Assembly: GCA_900547345.1 (NCBI GenBank)
Contig: URGG01000020.1
Location: 1-22,951, forward strand
Reading direction: 5' to 3'
DNA length: 22,951 bases
Source: an uncultured Collinsella sp.
GTDB lineage: Bacteria > Actinomycetota > Coriobacteriia > Coriobacteriales > Coriobacteriaceae
Positions 1-6,010 of this stretch are shown one piece after another. The position numbers and the translations under genes were made by a program. The notes beneath the pieces were generated by a model, which worked only from the letters and a program-made list of their open reading frames with translations, was not told the origin of the DNA and made no database searches. The first letter of the stretch is position 1, and the number at the start of each line of letters is the position of its first letter.

Positions 1-16
1 TGCGCGGTCGCCTCTC

Positions 17-40
17 GCCCGCGAAGCGGGCCGTTTTTTT
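17..40 (+). terminator. Intrinsic terminator upstream of avd
   Basis: A 6-bp GC-only stem (17-22 with 26-31, GCCCGC/GCGGGC, loop GAA) is followed by CG and seven T. It probably ends the transcript of the gene just left of the window, expected to be the DGR target gene. In BPP-1 a hairpin just downstream of the variable repeat also helps retrohoming, so this structure could serve both roles; the second role is speculation. Confidence 0.75.
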
Positions 41-65
41 CCGCCAGTTTCCCCAGGAGGTGCAC

Positions 66-536
66 GTGAGCGGCGTCTACCAGCGCAACCGCGAGGTTTC
101 CGAGTACAAGTTTTTCACTCAAGCAATCGCCATCCGCGTGGAGGTCAACAAGCTGATGGCGTCGTCCTCCGTGGTTCCGAAGGCCTATCGTCTGCTGAAC
201 GCGGTGCCCACGGTGGAGACGGCGCGCAGCATCGTGTACAACGTCAACCGCGCCGACTGCTTCTACCCCAACACCTCGTTCAACGCGCTGGAGAGGAAAC
301 GCTACCTGACGCTGGCCATAGCTGACTGCGAGCAGCTGATGCTGGACATGCAGTGCCTCATGGATATCGGCCTGCCCGTGAACGCCAACCGCTTCGAGGA
401 GCTGGCGGCCATGGTCGAGGAGGAGATCAGGCTGCTGAAGGGCGCACGCAAGAACGTGCGCGTGACGGGCAAGAAGTCCACCGAGGAGCGCATAGCCGAG
501 GCCGAGGCCGAGCTAGAGCGCCTGCGTTCGCTATAA
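66..536 (+). CDS. avd: Avd-like accessory variability determinant of a DGR
   Basis: This protein of about 156 residues is predicted to be almost wholly alpha-helical, with a basic stretch and an acidic tail. Length, helix content and position directly before a template repeat and a reverse transcriptase match Avd, the four-helix-bundle protein that forms a barrel-shaped pentamer, binds the reverse transcriptase and template RNA, and is needed for mutagenic retrohoming. The GTG at 66 is preferred because AGGAGG at 55-60 lies five bases upstream; the earlier in-frame GTG at 60 overlaps that ribosome binding site. It follows a terminator closely and probably starts the avd-template-RT transcript. 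The family call rests on context and fold character, not a database match. Confidence 0.8.
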   Translation: MSGVYQRNREVSEYKFFTQAIAIRVEVNKLMASSSVVPKAYRLLNAVPTVETARSIVYNVNRADCFYPNTSFNALERKRYLTLAIADCEQLMLDMQCLMDIGLPVNANRFEELAAMVEEEIRLLKGARKNVRVTGKKSTEERIAEAEAELERLRSL

Positions 537-564
537 TGGGCGGCGGTCGCGCCTTGTTTATCGG

Positions 565-705
565 TACAATTGGTGGCTGCGTTCCGTCATGGGTGGCTCC
601 TCGTCCAACGTGTGCTACGTCAACAACAACGGCAATGCCAACTACAACTCGGCGACGAACGTCTGGGTTCGCCCCCGCCCCGGATTCCTTTACTGCCAGA
701 CCGAG
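565..705 (+). repeat. DGR template repeat (TR), non-coding
   Basis: Read in the frame starting at 571, this stretch would encode WWLRSVMGGSSSN, then CYVNNNGNANYNSATNVW, then RPRPGF and a stop at 706-708. It has seven AAC codons (607, 622, 625, 628, 640, 646, 658) and one AAT (634), plus TAC and ACG codons. Dense AAC codons are the hallmark of a DGR template, because adenines are the bases mutagenised during reverse transcription. The WWLRS and RP-G-F pieces match the C-type-lectin-fold end of DGR target proteins. There is no good start codon or ribosome binding site, so this is a template rather than a gene. The GC-rich end (about 664-690) would correspond to the fixed initiation-of-homing segment. 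Exact ends need alignment with the variable repeat, which is outside the window. Confidence 0.88.
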
Positions 706-708
706 TAG

Positions 709-891
709 GCCCCAGGGCCGAAAGCAGAGCGCGGAGAGGAAGGAAGGCGCGACCGTCGGGCTCACGCCCGTAAATACGCACCCCGCGAGGGTGGCCGGAC
801 GCTGCTTGCATGGCGCGGCGCTCCGTGGCTTCGCCGCGTTTCATGGCCATACCTCAAGCGGCTGTCAGAGCCACATTGAAAGCCGTGCGGG
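709..891 (+). ncRNA. DGR spacer RNA between template repeat and reverse transcriptase
   Basis: This 183-base gap has no convincing open frame. It contains at least two clear hairpins: 757-761 with 766-770 (CGGGC/GCCCG, loop TCAC), and 814-820 with 832-838 (CGCGGCG/CGCCGCG, 11-base loop). In BPP-1 the RNA between the template repeat and the RT gene is required for priming and cDNA synthesis on the RT-Avd complex, so the same role is inferred here. The ends of the functional RNA are unknown. Confidence 0.55.
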
Positions 892-2103
892 GTGCCTTCT
901 GTGAACTCCGAGCAAAGGCGGGCGGCGCGCCGGAAGCGCCGCGAGGAGAAGCGGGCCAAGGCCAAGGCCGAGCGCGTCAAGGCGTGCACGCTTGAGACCG
1001 TGGCCGACCTCAACAGCCTGTGCAAGGCTTCCAAGCAGGCCGCGCGCGGCGTGATGTGGAAGGCGTCCACGCAGCGGTACATGAAGGACTACCTGCGCAA
1101 CGCCGTCCTGTCCCGCCGCGACCTTTTGGAGGGCCGCGACATATGCCGGGGCTTCATCCGCTTCGACCTATGGGAGCGCGGCAAGCTGCGCCACATCAGC
1201 GCCGTGCACTTTCCCGAGCGCGTGGTGCAGAAGTCGCTGTCGCAGAACGCGCTCGTGCCCGCGATCGTGCCCACCCTCATAGCCGCGAACTCCGCGAACA
1301 TAAAGGGGCGCGGCACCGACTACGCCCTGAAGCTGCTCAAGCGCCACCTGGCCGACCACTGGAGGCGGCACGGCCGCGAGGGCTACATACTGCTCGGCGA
1401 CTTCTCCGACTACTTCGCGCGCATAGCGCACCAACCCGTCAAAGACCAGGTGGCCTCCGCGCTGCTAGATCCGCGCGTGGTCGCCTTGGAGCACCGCCTG
1501 ATAGACGCGCAGGGCGATGTGGGCCTGGGGCTGGGCAGCGAGCCGAACCAGATATGCGCCGTAGCGCACCCCAACCGCATTGACCACTACGTAATCGAGA
1601 TGCTGCTCCCCGAGGCCTACGGTCGATATATGGACGACTTCTACCTGATACACGAGTCCAAGGACTACCTGCAGGTGTGCCTGCTGCTCATAGAGCGCAA
1701 ATGCGCCGAGCTGGGCATCGAACTGAACCCGCGCAAGACCCGCGTGGTGAAGCTCACGCGCGGGTTCACGTGGCTGAAGAAGCGCATCTTCTACACGGAC
1801 ACGGGCCGCATAGTCGTGAAGCCGTGCCGAGACTCCATAACGCGGGAGCGCCGCAAGCTCAAGAAGATGGCCCGCATGGTCGCCGATGGCATCATGACCC
1901 CTGAGCAGGTGGAGCAGAGCCACCAGAGCTGGCGCGGAGGCATGAAGCGGCTGGACGCGCACCGCAGCGTGCGGGCCATGGACGCGCTGTACCGCAGCCT
2001 GTTCGGAAATCCCGCGGGGGGGGTTGCTCAATGCAATCCAAACCTGGAGGCGACACGGATGGGAACATGCCCCTACCCTAGCAACGGAAGGAGCGACCCA
2101 TGA
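892..2103 (+). CDS. DGR reverse transcriptase
   Basis: Protein of 403 residues with the order of retroelement reverse-transcriptase motifs. Motif A is LLGDFSDYF with D170; the catalytic box is YMDD at 246-249; motif D/E is LGIELNPRKTRVV followed by GFTWLKKRIF. The N-terminus is very basic and could bind RNA. It would copy the template-repeat RNA, misincorporating at adenines, and the cDNA would replace the variable repeat of a target gene. DGR enzymes usually carry a GxxxSQ motif; here it is GSEPNQ (215-220), so Ser is replaced by Asn. The GTG at 892 is used; a second GTG at 901 is equally possible, and neither has a strong ribosome binding site. An eight-G run at 2016-2023 lies near the end, and the last ~25 residues look unstructured. 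The stop overlaps the next start (ATGA). Confidence 0.92.
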   Translation: MPSVNSEQRRAARRKRREEKRAKAKAERVKACTLETVADLNSLCKASKQAARGVMWKASTQRYMKDYLRNAVLSRRDLLEGRDICRGFIRFDLWERGKLRHISAVHFPERVVQKSLSQNALVPAIVPTLIAANSANIKGRGTDYALKLLKRHLADHWRRHGREGYILLGDFSDYFARIAHQPVKDQVASALLDPRVVALEHRLIDAQGDVGLGLGSEPNQICAVAHPNRIDHYVIEMLLPEAYGRYMDDFYLIHESKDYLQVCLLLIERKCAELGIELNPRKTRVVKLTRGFTWLKKRIFYTDTGRIVVKPCRDSITRERRKLKKMARMVADGIMTPEQVEQSHQSWRGGMKRLDAHRSVRAMDALYRSLFGNPAGGVAQCNPNLEATRMGTCPYPSNGRSDP

Positions 2104-2345
2104 CGGAACAGGAAATCGCCGGGGAGATCAACGGCTACAAACAGCAGCTTGAGCAGAGCGACTACAAGGTCATGAAGGCGGTGGAGCGCATCTTCTCCGC
2201 ATCGTCCATCACCGACCTGCTCTCGGCCATCGCCGCAGCTGCCAAGGAGGTGGCCGAGATCATCTCGCAGCGCCAGACGTGGCGCGACCGCATCAACGAG
2301 CTGGAAGCCATGGAGCCCGACCAGCCGGAAGCGCCGCAGGAGTAG
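2100..2345 (+). CDS. Small helical prophage protein, function unknown
   Basis: An 81-residue protein, predicted helical throughout, with alternating charged and hydrophobic residues and an acidic, Pro-containing tail (MEPDQPEAPQE). The ATG overlaps the reverse-transcriptase stop, and GGAAGGAG at 2086-2093 is a strong ribosome binding site six bases upstream. Translational coupling with the RT and the terminator that follows place it last in the DGR transcript. I recognise no family. It could be a small phage structural or tail-associated protein, or an extra DGR component; the sequence cannot decide between these. Confidence 0.75.
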   Translation: MTEQEIAGEINGYKQQLEQSDYKVMKAVERIFSASSITDLLSAIAAAAKEVAEIISQRQTWRDRINELEAMEPDQPEAPQE

Positions 2346-2347
2346 CG

Positions 2348-2375
2348 AGCGCCCCTTCGGGGGCGCTTTTCTTTT
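2348..2375 (+). terminator. Intrinsic terminator after the DGR transcript
   Basis: An 8-bp stem (AGCGCCCC at 2348-2355 with GGGGCGCT at 2360-2367) is closed by a stable TTCG tetraloop and followed by TTTCTTTT. It begins three bases after the stop of the small helical gene. It separates the retroelement transcript from the lysis genes. Confidence 0.92.
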
Positions 2376-2431
2376 GCCCGGCGACACCTCGCGGACAATC
2401 GCGGCAGCGATTCGAGGAGGTGAGAAAACGA

Positions 2432-2845
2432 ATGACCGACGTGCTGGAAATCTTCGCGCCGTACGGCCCCGGGTCGCTTTTCGGCGCGCTGCTCGTCCTA
2501 GTGGTCCTGTACTTCGGCAAGCAGTTCCTCGAAGAGTTCAAGGCCCAGAACGAGCGCAAGGCGAACATCGACCTCAAGCGCGAGGAGCGAAAGCAGGACG
2601 AGGTGAACGAGCGGGCGCAGCGCGACCGCGAGCGCAGCCAGATGGAGGGCCGCATCGCCGCGCAGATGGAGCGCAGCAACGCGCTGATGGAGGCTATGAA
2701 GGCGCTCATGGAGTCCGTCGTGACCTCCAACGAGGTGCTGCACGCCGACCTGGCAAACAGCCAGGCGCGCAGCCAGGGCATGGCGGCGAAGGTCGACCAC
2801 ATCGCCGACCGCGTTGACCTGCTCTACAAGGAATCGGCTCGATAG
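2432..2845 (+). CDS. Membrane-anchored coiled-coil phage protein
   Basis: 137 residues. One hydrophobic segment (about residues 15-30, LFGALLVLVVLYFG) is followed by a long, highly charged helix rich in Lys, Glu, Arg and Gln that should form a coiled coil to the C-terminus. AGGAGG at 2415-2420 lies eleven bases upstream of the ATG. A longer in-frame start at 2279 is rejected because it overlaps the previous gene and the terminator. Position directly before a holin-like gene and the endolysin suggests a lysis or virion-assembly role, such as a holin partner or a protein like BhlA/UviB. That assignment is inference from layout only. Confidence 0.8.
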   Translation: MTDVLEIFAPYGPGSLFGALLVLVVLYFGKQFLEEFKAQNERKANIDLKREERKQDEVNERAQRDRERSQMEGRIAAQMERSNALMEAMKALMESVVTSNEVLHADLANSQARSQGMAAKVDHIADRVDLLYKESAR

Positions 2846-2858
2846 AAAGGAATCCGAA

Positions 2859-3164
2859 ATGACAGAAATGCAAGCAATCGCAGCCATCGTGCTGTCTTTC
2901 GCCGTGCCGTTCGCGGTGCAGCTGATCAAGACCGAGGCCATGACCGGCAAGGCCGCGCGCATCCTGGCGCTGGGCTGCTCGCTCCTGGCGGGCGTCGTGA
3001 CCGGCTTCGTGGGCGGCGTGCCCGCAGACCCGGGCGCATGGGTCACGTGCGCCTTCGCCGTGGTAGGCGGCGTGCAGGCGGCCTACACGCTGTTCAAGTC
3101 GGTAGGCATCACATCCAAGTGGCTCGACGCCCTGTTGGGCGTGACCGTAGGCGGGGAGGAGTAG
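2859..3164 (+). CDS. Putative holin, small two-helix membrane protein
   Basis: 101 residues. It begins with a hydrophobic segment (AIAAIVLSFAVPFAVQL), then a second one (ILALGCSLLAGVVTGFVGG) and a third weaker one (CAFAVVGGVQAAYTLF), with short charged loops. Size, two to three membrane segments and position three bases before the endolysin gene match class I/II phage holins, which make membrane lesions that release or activate the endolysin. The ATG at 2859 follows AGAAAGGA at 2844-2851; an upstream in-frame ATG at 2814 lies inside the previous gene and is not used. Holins are highly diverse, so the call rests on topology and neighbours. Confidence 0.78.
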   Translation: MTEMQAIAAIVLSFAVPFAVQLIKTEAMTGKAARILALGCSLLAGVVTGFVGGVPADPGAWVTCAFAVVGGVQAAYTLFKSVGITSKWLDALLGVTVGGEE

Positions 3165-3167
3165 GCA

Positions 3168-3980
3168 ATGGCTAAACTGTTCATCATCTGCGGCCACGGC
3201 GCTGGCGACCCCGGCTGCTGCGCAGGCGGCTGCACCGAGGCCGAGCGCGTTCGCGCCCTGGGCCAGCGAATCAAGGAACTGGGCGGTTCCGAGGTCGAGC
3301 TGGGCGATACGTCCCGCAACTGGTACGCCGACGGCGGGCTTAACCGCCTGAACACCGACGCGCCAGTGGTGGAGCTGCACATGGACGCCAGCGGCATCGC
3401 CACGGCCCACGGCGCGCACGTCATCATCAAGGAGGGCTTCGAGCCTGACGAGTACGACAATGCGCTGGCCGACAAGCTGGCGGCGTTCATGCCCGGACGC
3501 TCCGAGAAGCTGGTGCGCCGTTCCGACCTCGCGAACCCGAACCGAGCCGCCGCGCGCGGCATCAACTACCGCCTGTGCGAGAACGGCTTCATCGACAACG
3601 ACGGCGACCGCGAGAAGTTCAACGGCAACCTGGACGAGCTGGCGCGCATCTACCTGGAATGCTTCGGCATCACTGCTGGAAGCGCCCCCGCAGCCGTCCC
3701 GCAGCCGCAGCCTGCGCAGCAGGAAACGACCGAGAACTTCGGCGGCACCTACCGCTGCACTGTGGACTACCTGCGCGTGCGCGACGCCCCCGGCCTGGGC
3801 GGCACCGAGGTGGCGCACTATTCCAGCGGCGAGACCGTGACGCTGGATAACTGGTACAAGATCGCCGACGGCTACGTGTGGGGCCGATACACGGGCTACA
3901 GCGGCGCAACGCGCTACATCGCCGTGGGCAAGGCCACGGGCAAGCCAGAGGCCGACGACTATCTGGTGAAGGTGGGATAG
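3168..3980 (+). CDS. Phage endolysin: N-acetylmuramoyl-L-alanine amidase with SH3-like domain
   Basis: 270 residues. The N-terminal domain (about 1-170) is an Amidase_3-type zinc amidase that cuts the bond between muramic acid and L-Ala in peptidoglycan. Candidate zinc and catalytic residues are H10 (ICGHGAGDPG), E24 (CTEAERVR), H71 (VVELHMDAS) and E138 (LCENGFIDN). A Pro/Gln/Ala linker (about 174-188) leads to a C-terminal SH3-like cell-wall-binding domain (YLRVRDAPG to WGRYTGYSG, about 192-250). There is no signal peptide, so release depends on a holin, consistent with the gene three bases upstream. GGGGAGGAG before the stop of the holin gene serves as ribosome binding site. Length fits modular endolysins. 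Confidence 0.93.
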   Translation: MAKLFIICGHGAGDPGCCAGGCTEAERVRALGQRIKELGGSEVELGDTSRNWYADGGLNRLNTDAPVVELHMDASGIATAHGAHVIIKEGFEPDEYDNALADKLAAFMPGRSEKLVRRSDLANPNRAAARGINYRLCENGFIDNDGDREKFNGNLDELARIYLECFGITAGSAPAAVPQPQPAQQETTENFGGTYRCTVDYLRVRDAPGLGGTEVAHYSSGETVTLDNWYKIADGYVWGRYTGYSGATRYIAVGKATGKPEADDYLVKVG

Positions 3981-3983
3981 GCC

Positions 3984-4295
3984 ATGCCGTACCCGAGCCC
4001 CGCAGACGAGGAGCGCAACGGCGGGTGCGGCCCCATCCTCGCGGCGGTCGTCCTGCTGTTCATCGTCCTGGCCGCCGCCAGCTGCGCGTCGCAGGCCATG
4101 GGAGCGCAAGACGTGACCGTGAGGCAAGCCCGCACGGACGGCCCCATATACGACCTGCCCGAGGGCATCGGCCAGGAAATCGTGTGCGACGAGCACAACC
4201 GCGAGTACCTGCTGCTGACCACCGAGCAGGGCGGCGTGTTCCTCATGCCGTACATGGACGAGGACGGCGAGCAGGAGATCATGCCGCAGGCCTAG
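3984..4295 (+). CDS. Small membrane-anchored phage protein, possibly DUF6440-like
   Basis: 103 residues. A hydrophobic segment at about 16-35 (ILAAVVLLFIVLAAASCAS) ends in a Cys that is only loosely lipobox-like. The outer part (about 45-100) is beta-rich and acidic: EIVCDEHNREYLLLTT then GGVFLMPYMDEDGE. That C-terminal pattern resembles the small DUF6440 type, a weak match made from memory. It starts three bases after the endolysin stop and is the last gene before the prophage terminator, so it probably shares the lysis transcript. It could be a lysis accessory or a superinfection/lysogenic-conversion protein; the sequence does not decide. Confidence 0.72.
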   Translation: MPYPSPADEERNGGCGPILAAVVLLFIVLAAASCASQAMGAQDVTVRQARTDGPIYDLPEGIGQEIVCDEHNREYLLLTTEQGGVFLMPYMDEDGEQEIMPQA

Positions 4296-4300
4296 AACGC

Positions 4301-4336
4301 AAAGAAGCCGCCCCGTATGGAGCGGCTTCTTTCTAT
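4301..4336. terminator. Bidirectional terminator between prophage lysis genes and ssrA
   Basis: An 11-bp perfect stem (4301-4311 with 4322-4332, AAAGAAGCCGC/GCGGCTTCTTT, 10-base loop). Reading + it is flanked by T-rich sequence (TTCTTTCTAT), which ends the lysis transcript. Reading minus it could also stop transcription leaving the tmRNA gene. A second, weaker dyad (GAACAC at 4369-4374 with GTGTTC at 4381-4386) lies between it and the tmRNA end. Confidence 0.85.
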
Positions 4337-4380
4337 CTGACGAGCAATACGAACGCCCGCCTAACGACGAACACGCGTAT

Positions 4381-4437
4381 GTGTTCGCCTACTGAACAGT
4401 TGGTGGAGGCGCGGAGAATCGAACTCCGGTCCACGAA
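4381..4437. other. Inferred prophage attachment site at the 3' end of ssrA
   Basis: The T-stem, T-loop and acceptor strand of the tmRNA (4401-4437 on the minus strand) directly abut the last prophage terminator. Integrases that use ssrA recombine within this 3' segment and rebuild an intact tmRNA end. The core cannot be defined here because the second copy should be at the other end of the prophage, outside the window. Confidence 0.5.
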
Positions 4438-4764
4438 AGCCCCCTGATTGGCATCTCCAAGCTCAGTCGCTGGTTTAGTCTCGGACGCTTTGCGCGCAGC
4501 GACACGCTCGCGGCGTCCTAACCGGTTCGGTCTTAGCCTGCGCCATACCGATTACGTGCGCAGGAGCATTCCCCTAAAATGACGTCGCGCCGGTGTCGGG
4601 GAAATCACCGGGTTGACGCGCCGCTATAAACTAAGCAGCGAGAGCCATAGGCTCAAAAGAAGAGTTGTTGTCAATTCAATTTGACGGTACCCCTGTTTAA
4701 CGAGGCGAGGAGACCTCGGCTTGCTTCCTCTCTCAGAGCTATCGTGTCGAAACCAGTCGCCCCC
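4401..4764 (-). ncRNA. ssrA: Transfer-messenger RNA (tmRNA)
   Basis: A 364-base RNA on the minus strand. The 5' end GGGGGCG (4764-4758) pairs with 3' CGCCTCC followed by ACCA (4401 is the last base) with one G-U pair, forming the acceptor stem. CTGGTTTCGACA follows the 5' strand as in other tmRNAs. The T-arm is CGGAG-TTCGATT-CTCCG. The tag frame (4672-4631) reads DNNSSFEPMALAA then TAG; the MALAA end is the expected ClpXP-type degradation signal. It rescues stalled ribosomes with SmpB. The resume codon appears to be GAC rather than the more common GCN; an in-frame TGA two codons upstream limits the choice. The CCA is encoded in the gene. Confidence 0.96.
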
Positions 4765-4937
4765 GAATGTCGGGAAAGTCTGGATGGTATCGGGCACGAA
4801 TACCCAACACCCGTCGACTTTTCAAGGAACATGCAGGGCGAGCCCCGCTTGTGGAGTGTTATCTTACCACGTTCTGAAAGCGGACAGCTGTTCTATGCAC
4901 GAGCTGTGAAGACCCCAATGTGCGCCGCACTTCGCAC

Positions 4938-4965
4938 TTTTGCTACCGATCGCGTAACGTATATT
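4938..4965 (+). promoter_or_regulatory. Candidate promoter for the gene at 5002
   Basis: TTTTGC at 4938-4943 and TATATT at 4960-4965 are separated by 16 bases. AAAGGA at 4991-4996 is a good ribosome binding site six bases before the ATG at 5002. The rest of 4765-4937 contains the tmRNA upstream region and no gene that I can support. Confidence 0.5.
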
Positions 4966-5001
4966 TTCGCCAAGCAAAATTGACCCGTCGAAAGGACCGT
5001 T

Positions 5002-5436
5002 ATGGATACCAAGCAGCAGCTCGTCAATGCCCTCGCAGGCCTGGGCTCAACCATTACCGAAGCTATGGATGTCATCGAGGGCTTTGTCCCCTGCGGACAT
5101 CCCGCCCTCACAGTATCGAACGCACTCGTCGCGCTGGACGCCGACGATGATGCAGCTCTCGCCCAGCAGCTTGAGACCGTCGAGGGCTTTATCGACCACG
5201 TGAGTGAGAACCGCGGCGTGTCCGCCTACCACAGCATCGAGGTCGAGGTCGCGGGCCCCAAAGCCGATCTGCTCGCAGCAATCCGCGAGGTAGGCGCCCT
5301 TATGCAGACCGCAGGCGTCAAGAACACCCAGGTCAACGAGTGGGTCTACCGCAGCCTGGCAGCACTCGACAGCTCCGACGAAAAGGCAGCCGAGCAGCTC
5401 GCAGAAAGTCCCGCCATCAAGGCCGAGCTTTTGTAA
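5002..5436 (+). CDS. Acidic helical protein of unknown function
   Basis: 144 residues, predicted helical, acidic and Ala-rich, with no signal peptide, membrane segment or recognisable motif. It has one Cys (FVPCGHP) and a weakly repeated pattern of LAALDSSDEKAA-type helices, e.g. NALVALDADDDAAL and RSLAALDSSDEKAA, suggesting two related halves. It lies alone between ssrA and a convergent toxin-antitoxin pair, with its own promoter and ribosome binding site, so it is probably a real single-gene unit. I do not recognise the family. It is on the host side of the inferred phage boundary. Confidence 0.78.
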   Translation: MDTKQQLVNALAGLGSTITEAMDVIEGFVPCGHPALTVSNALVALDADDDAALAQQLETVEGFIDHVSENRGVSAYHSIEVEVAGPKADLLAAIREVGALMQTAGVKNTQVNEWVYRSLAALDSSDEKAAEQLAESPAIKAELL

Positions 5437-5445
5437 ATAGCAGAC

Positions 5446-5482
5446 GCGGGCCCCTTGGCGCATCGTCGTCCAAGAGGCCCGC
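5446..5482. terminator. Weak hairpin between convergent genes
   Basis: GCGGGCC (5446-5452) pairs with GGCCCGC (5476-5482), with a further TTGG/CCAA pair inside. No T-run follows in either direction, so its strength as an intrinsic terminator is doubtful. It sits between the convergent genes ending at 5436 and 5495. Confidence 0.4.
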
Positions 5483-5494
5483 AAACAGTTCGCG

Positions 5495-6010
5495 TCAACC
5501 GATAGCCGCGCCACCACGTTCGGCCAAAGCCAGAATCGGCATCATTTGGCGCGGGGTCTTTGCTGCAAGATCGGCATGTTCGAGCAGCTTGCGATCGTTA
5601 GTTACCAAGTAATCGACCTGTGCGCGCTTGCACGCGGCGAGCACCAAATTGTCCTCGTAATCGCGATGAAGCGCTAAGTATTTGTCGGCCAGCCAAAGGT
5701 CCGACGCATCTGCACCCACGGCCGTGGCGTTTTCGGTCATGTTCCGCACAAACGCCAGCGCCGCATCGCCAATTGCACGGGCAGATGCCTCGTCGAGCGC
5801 TCCCCCGCTGGCAAGAACTCTACGCTTCAGCTCGTGTTGGACAACGTACAGCACGTCCTTGGCGATATGCACCGGAAAGAACAGCAACGCCCCCGTCTCC
5901 GTCGCCCGCCCAATAAACGCACGCGCGGCAAGCGACTCGGCATGGTCGGCGCAAAACGAATCGACCCATACGTTAGCGTCCACCATGATCTTGAGAGGCG
6001 CTCCACTCAC
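5495..6010 (-). CDS. PIN-domain toxin of a type II toxin-antitoxin pair
   Basis: 171 residues with a PIN-domain RNase layout: an N-terminal strand with the first acidic residue (KIMVDANVWVD), a middle acidic helical region, then YEDNLVLAACKRAQ and LVTNDRKLL carrying the later acidic residues. PIN toxins of the VapC-like type cleave RNA, often tRNA or rRNA, using Mg2+. The start is GTG at 6010, overlapping the antitoxin stop (GTGA), so translation is coupled. It is longer than a typical VapC (about 130) and closer to the PIN proteins paired with ribbon-helix-helix partners. The RNA target cannot be told from sequence. Confidence 0.85.
   Translation of the reverse strand: MSGAPLKIMVDANVWVDSFCADHAESLAARAFIGRATETGALLFFPVHIAKDVLYVVQHELKRRVLASGGALDEASARAIGDAALAFVRNMTENATAVGADASDLWLADKYLALHRDYEDNLVLAACKRAQVDYLVTNDRKLLEHADLAAKTPRQMMPILALAERGGAAIG

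Larger units (their letters stand above)
1..4400 (+). mobile_element. Right-hand end of a prophage (DGR plus lysis module), integrated at ssrA
   Basis: All genes here run on the + strand and are phage-like: a diversity-generating retroelement, small membrane proteins and an amidase/SH3 endolysin as the late lysis block. The block stops at a strong terminator, and the CCA-encoding 3' end of the tmRNA gene starts at 4401. The 3' end of ssrA is a classical integrase target. No integrase, packaging or tail genes are visible, so only the right end is present; structural genes and the integrase should lie left of the window. The boundary at about 4400 is inferred from the tmRNA end, because the partner attachment site is outside the window. 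Confidence 0.8.

Noticed and set aside
565..705. Template repeat read as a small gene ending at 708
   Set aside because: No usable start codon or ribosome binding site, and AAC density fits a DGR template rather than a separate protein.
353..904. Long + strand frame running through the end of avd and the template repeat
   Set aside because: It is out of frame with avd, crosses the template repeat in the wrong frame, and has no ribosome binding site; composition is typical of a shadow frame in GC-rich DNA.
2706..4196. 496-codon minus-strand frame over the lysis genes
   Set aside because: It is antisense to four well-supported genes including the amidase, with His/Val/Ala-rich composition typical of complementary shadow frames.
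4681..4983. 100-codon + strand frame
   Set aside because: It overlaps the 5' part of the tmRNA on the other strand and has no family features or ribosome binding site.
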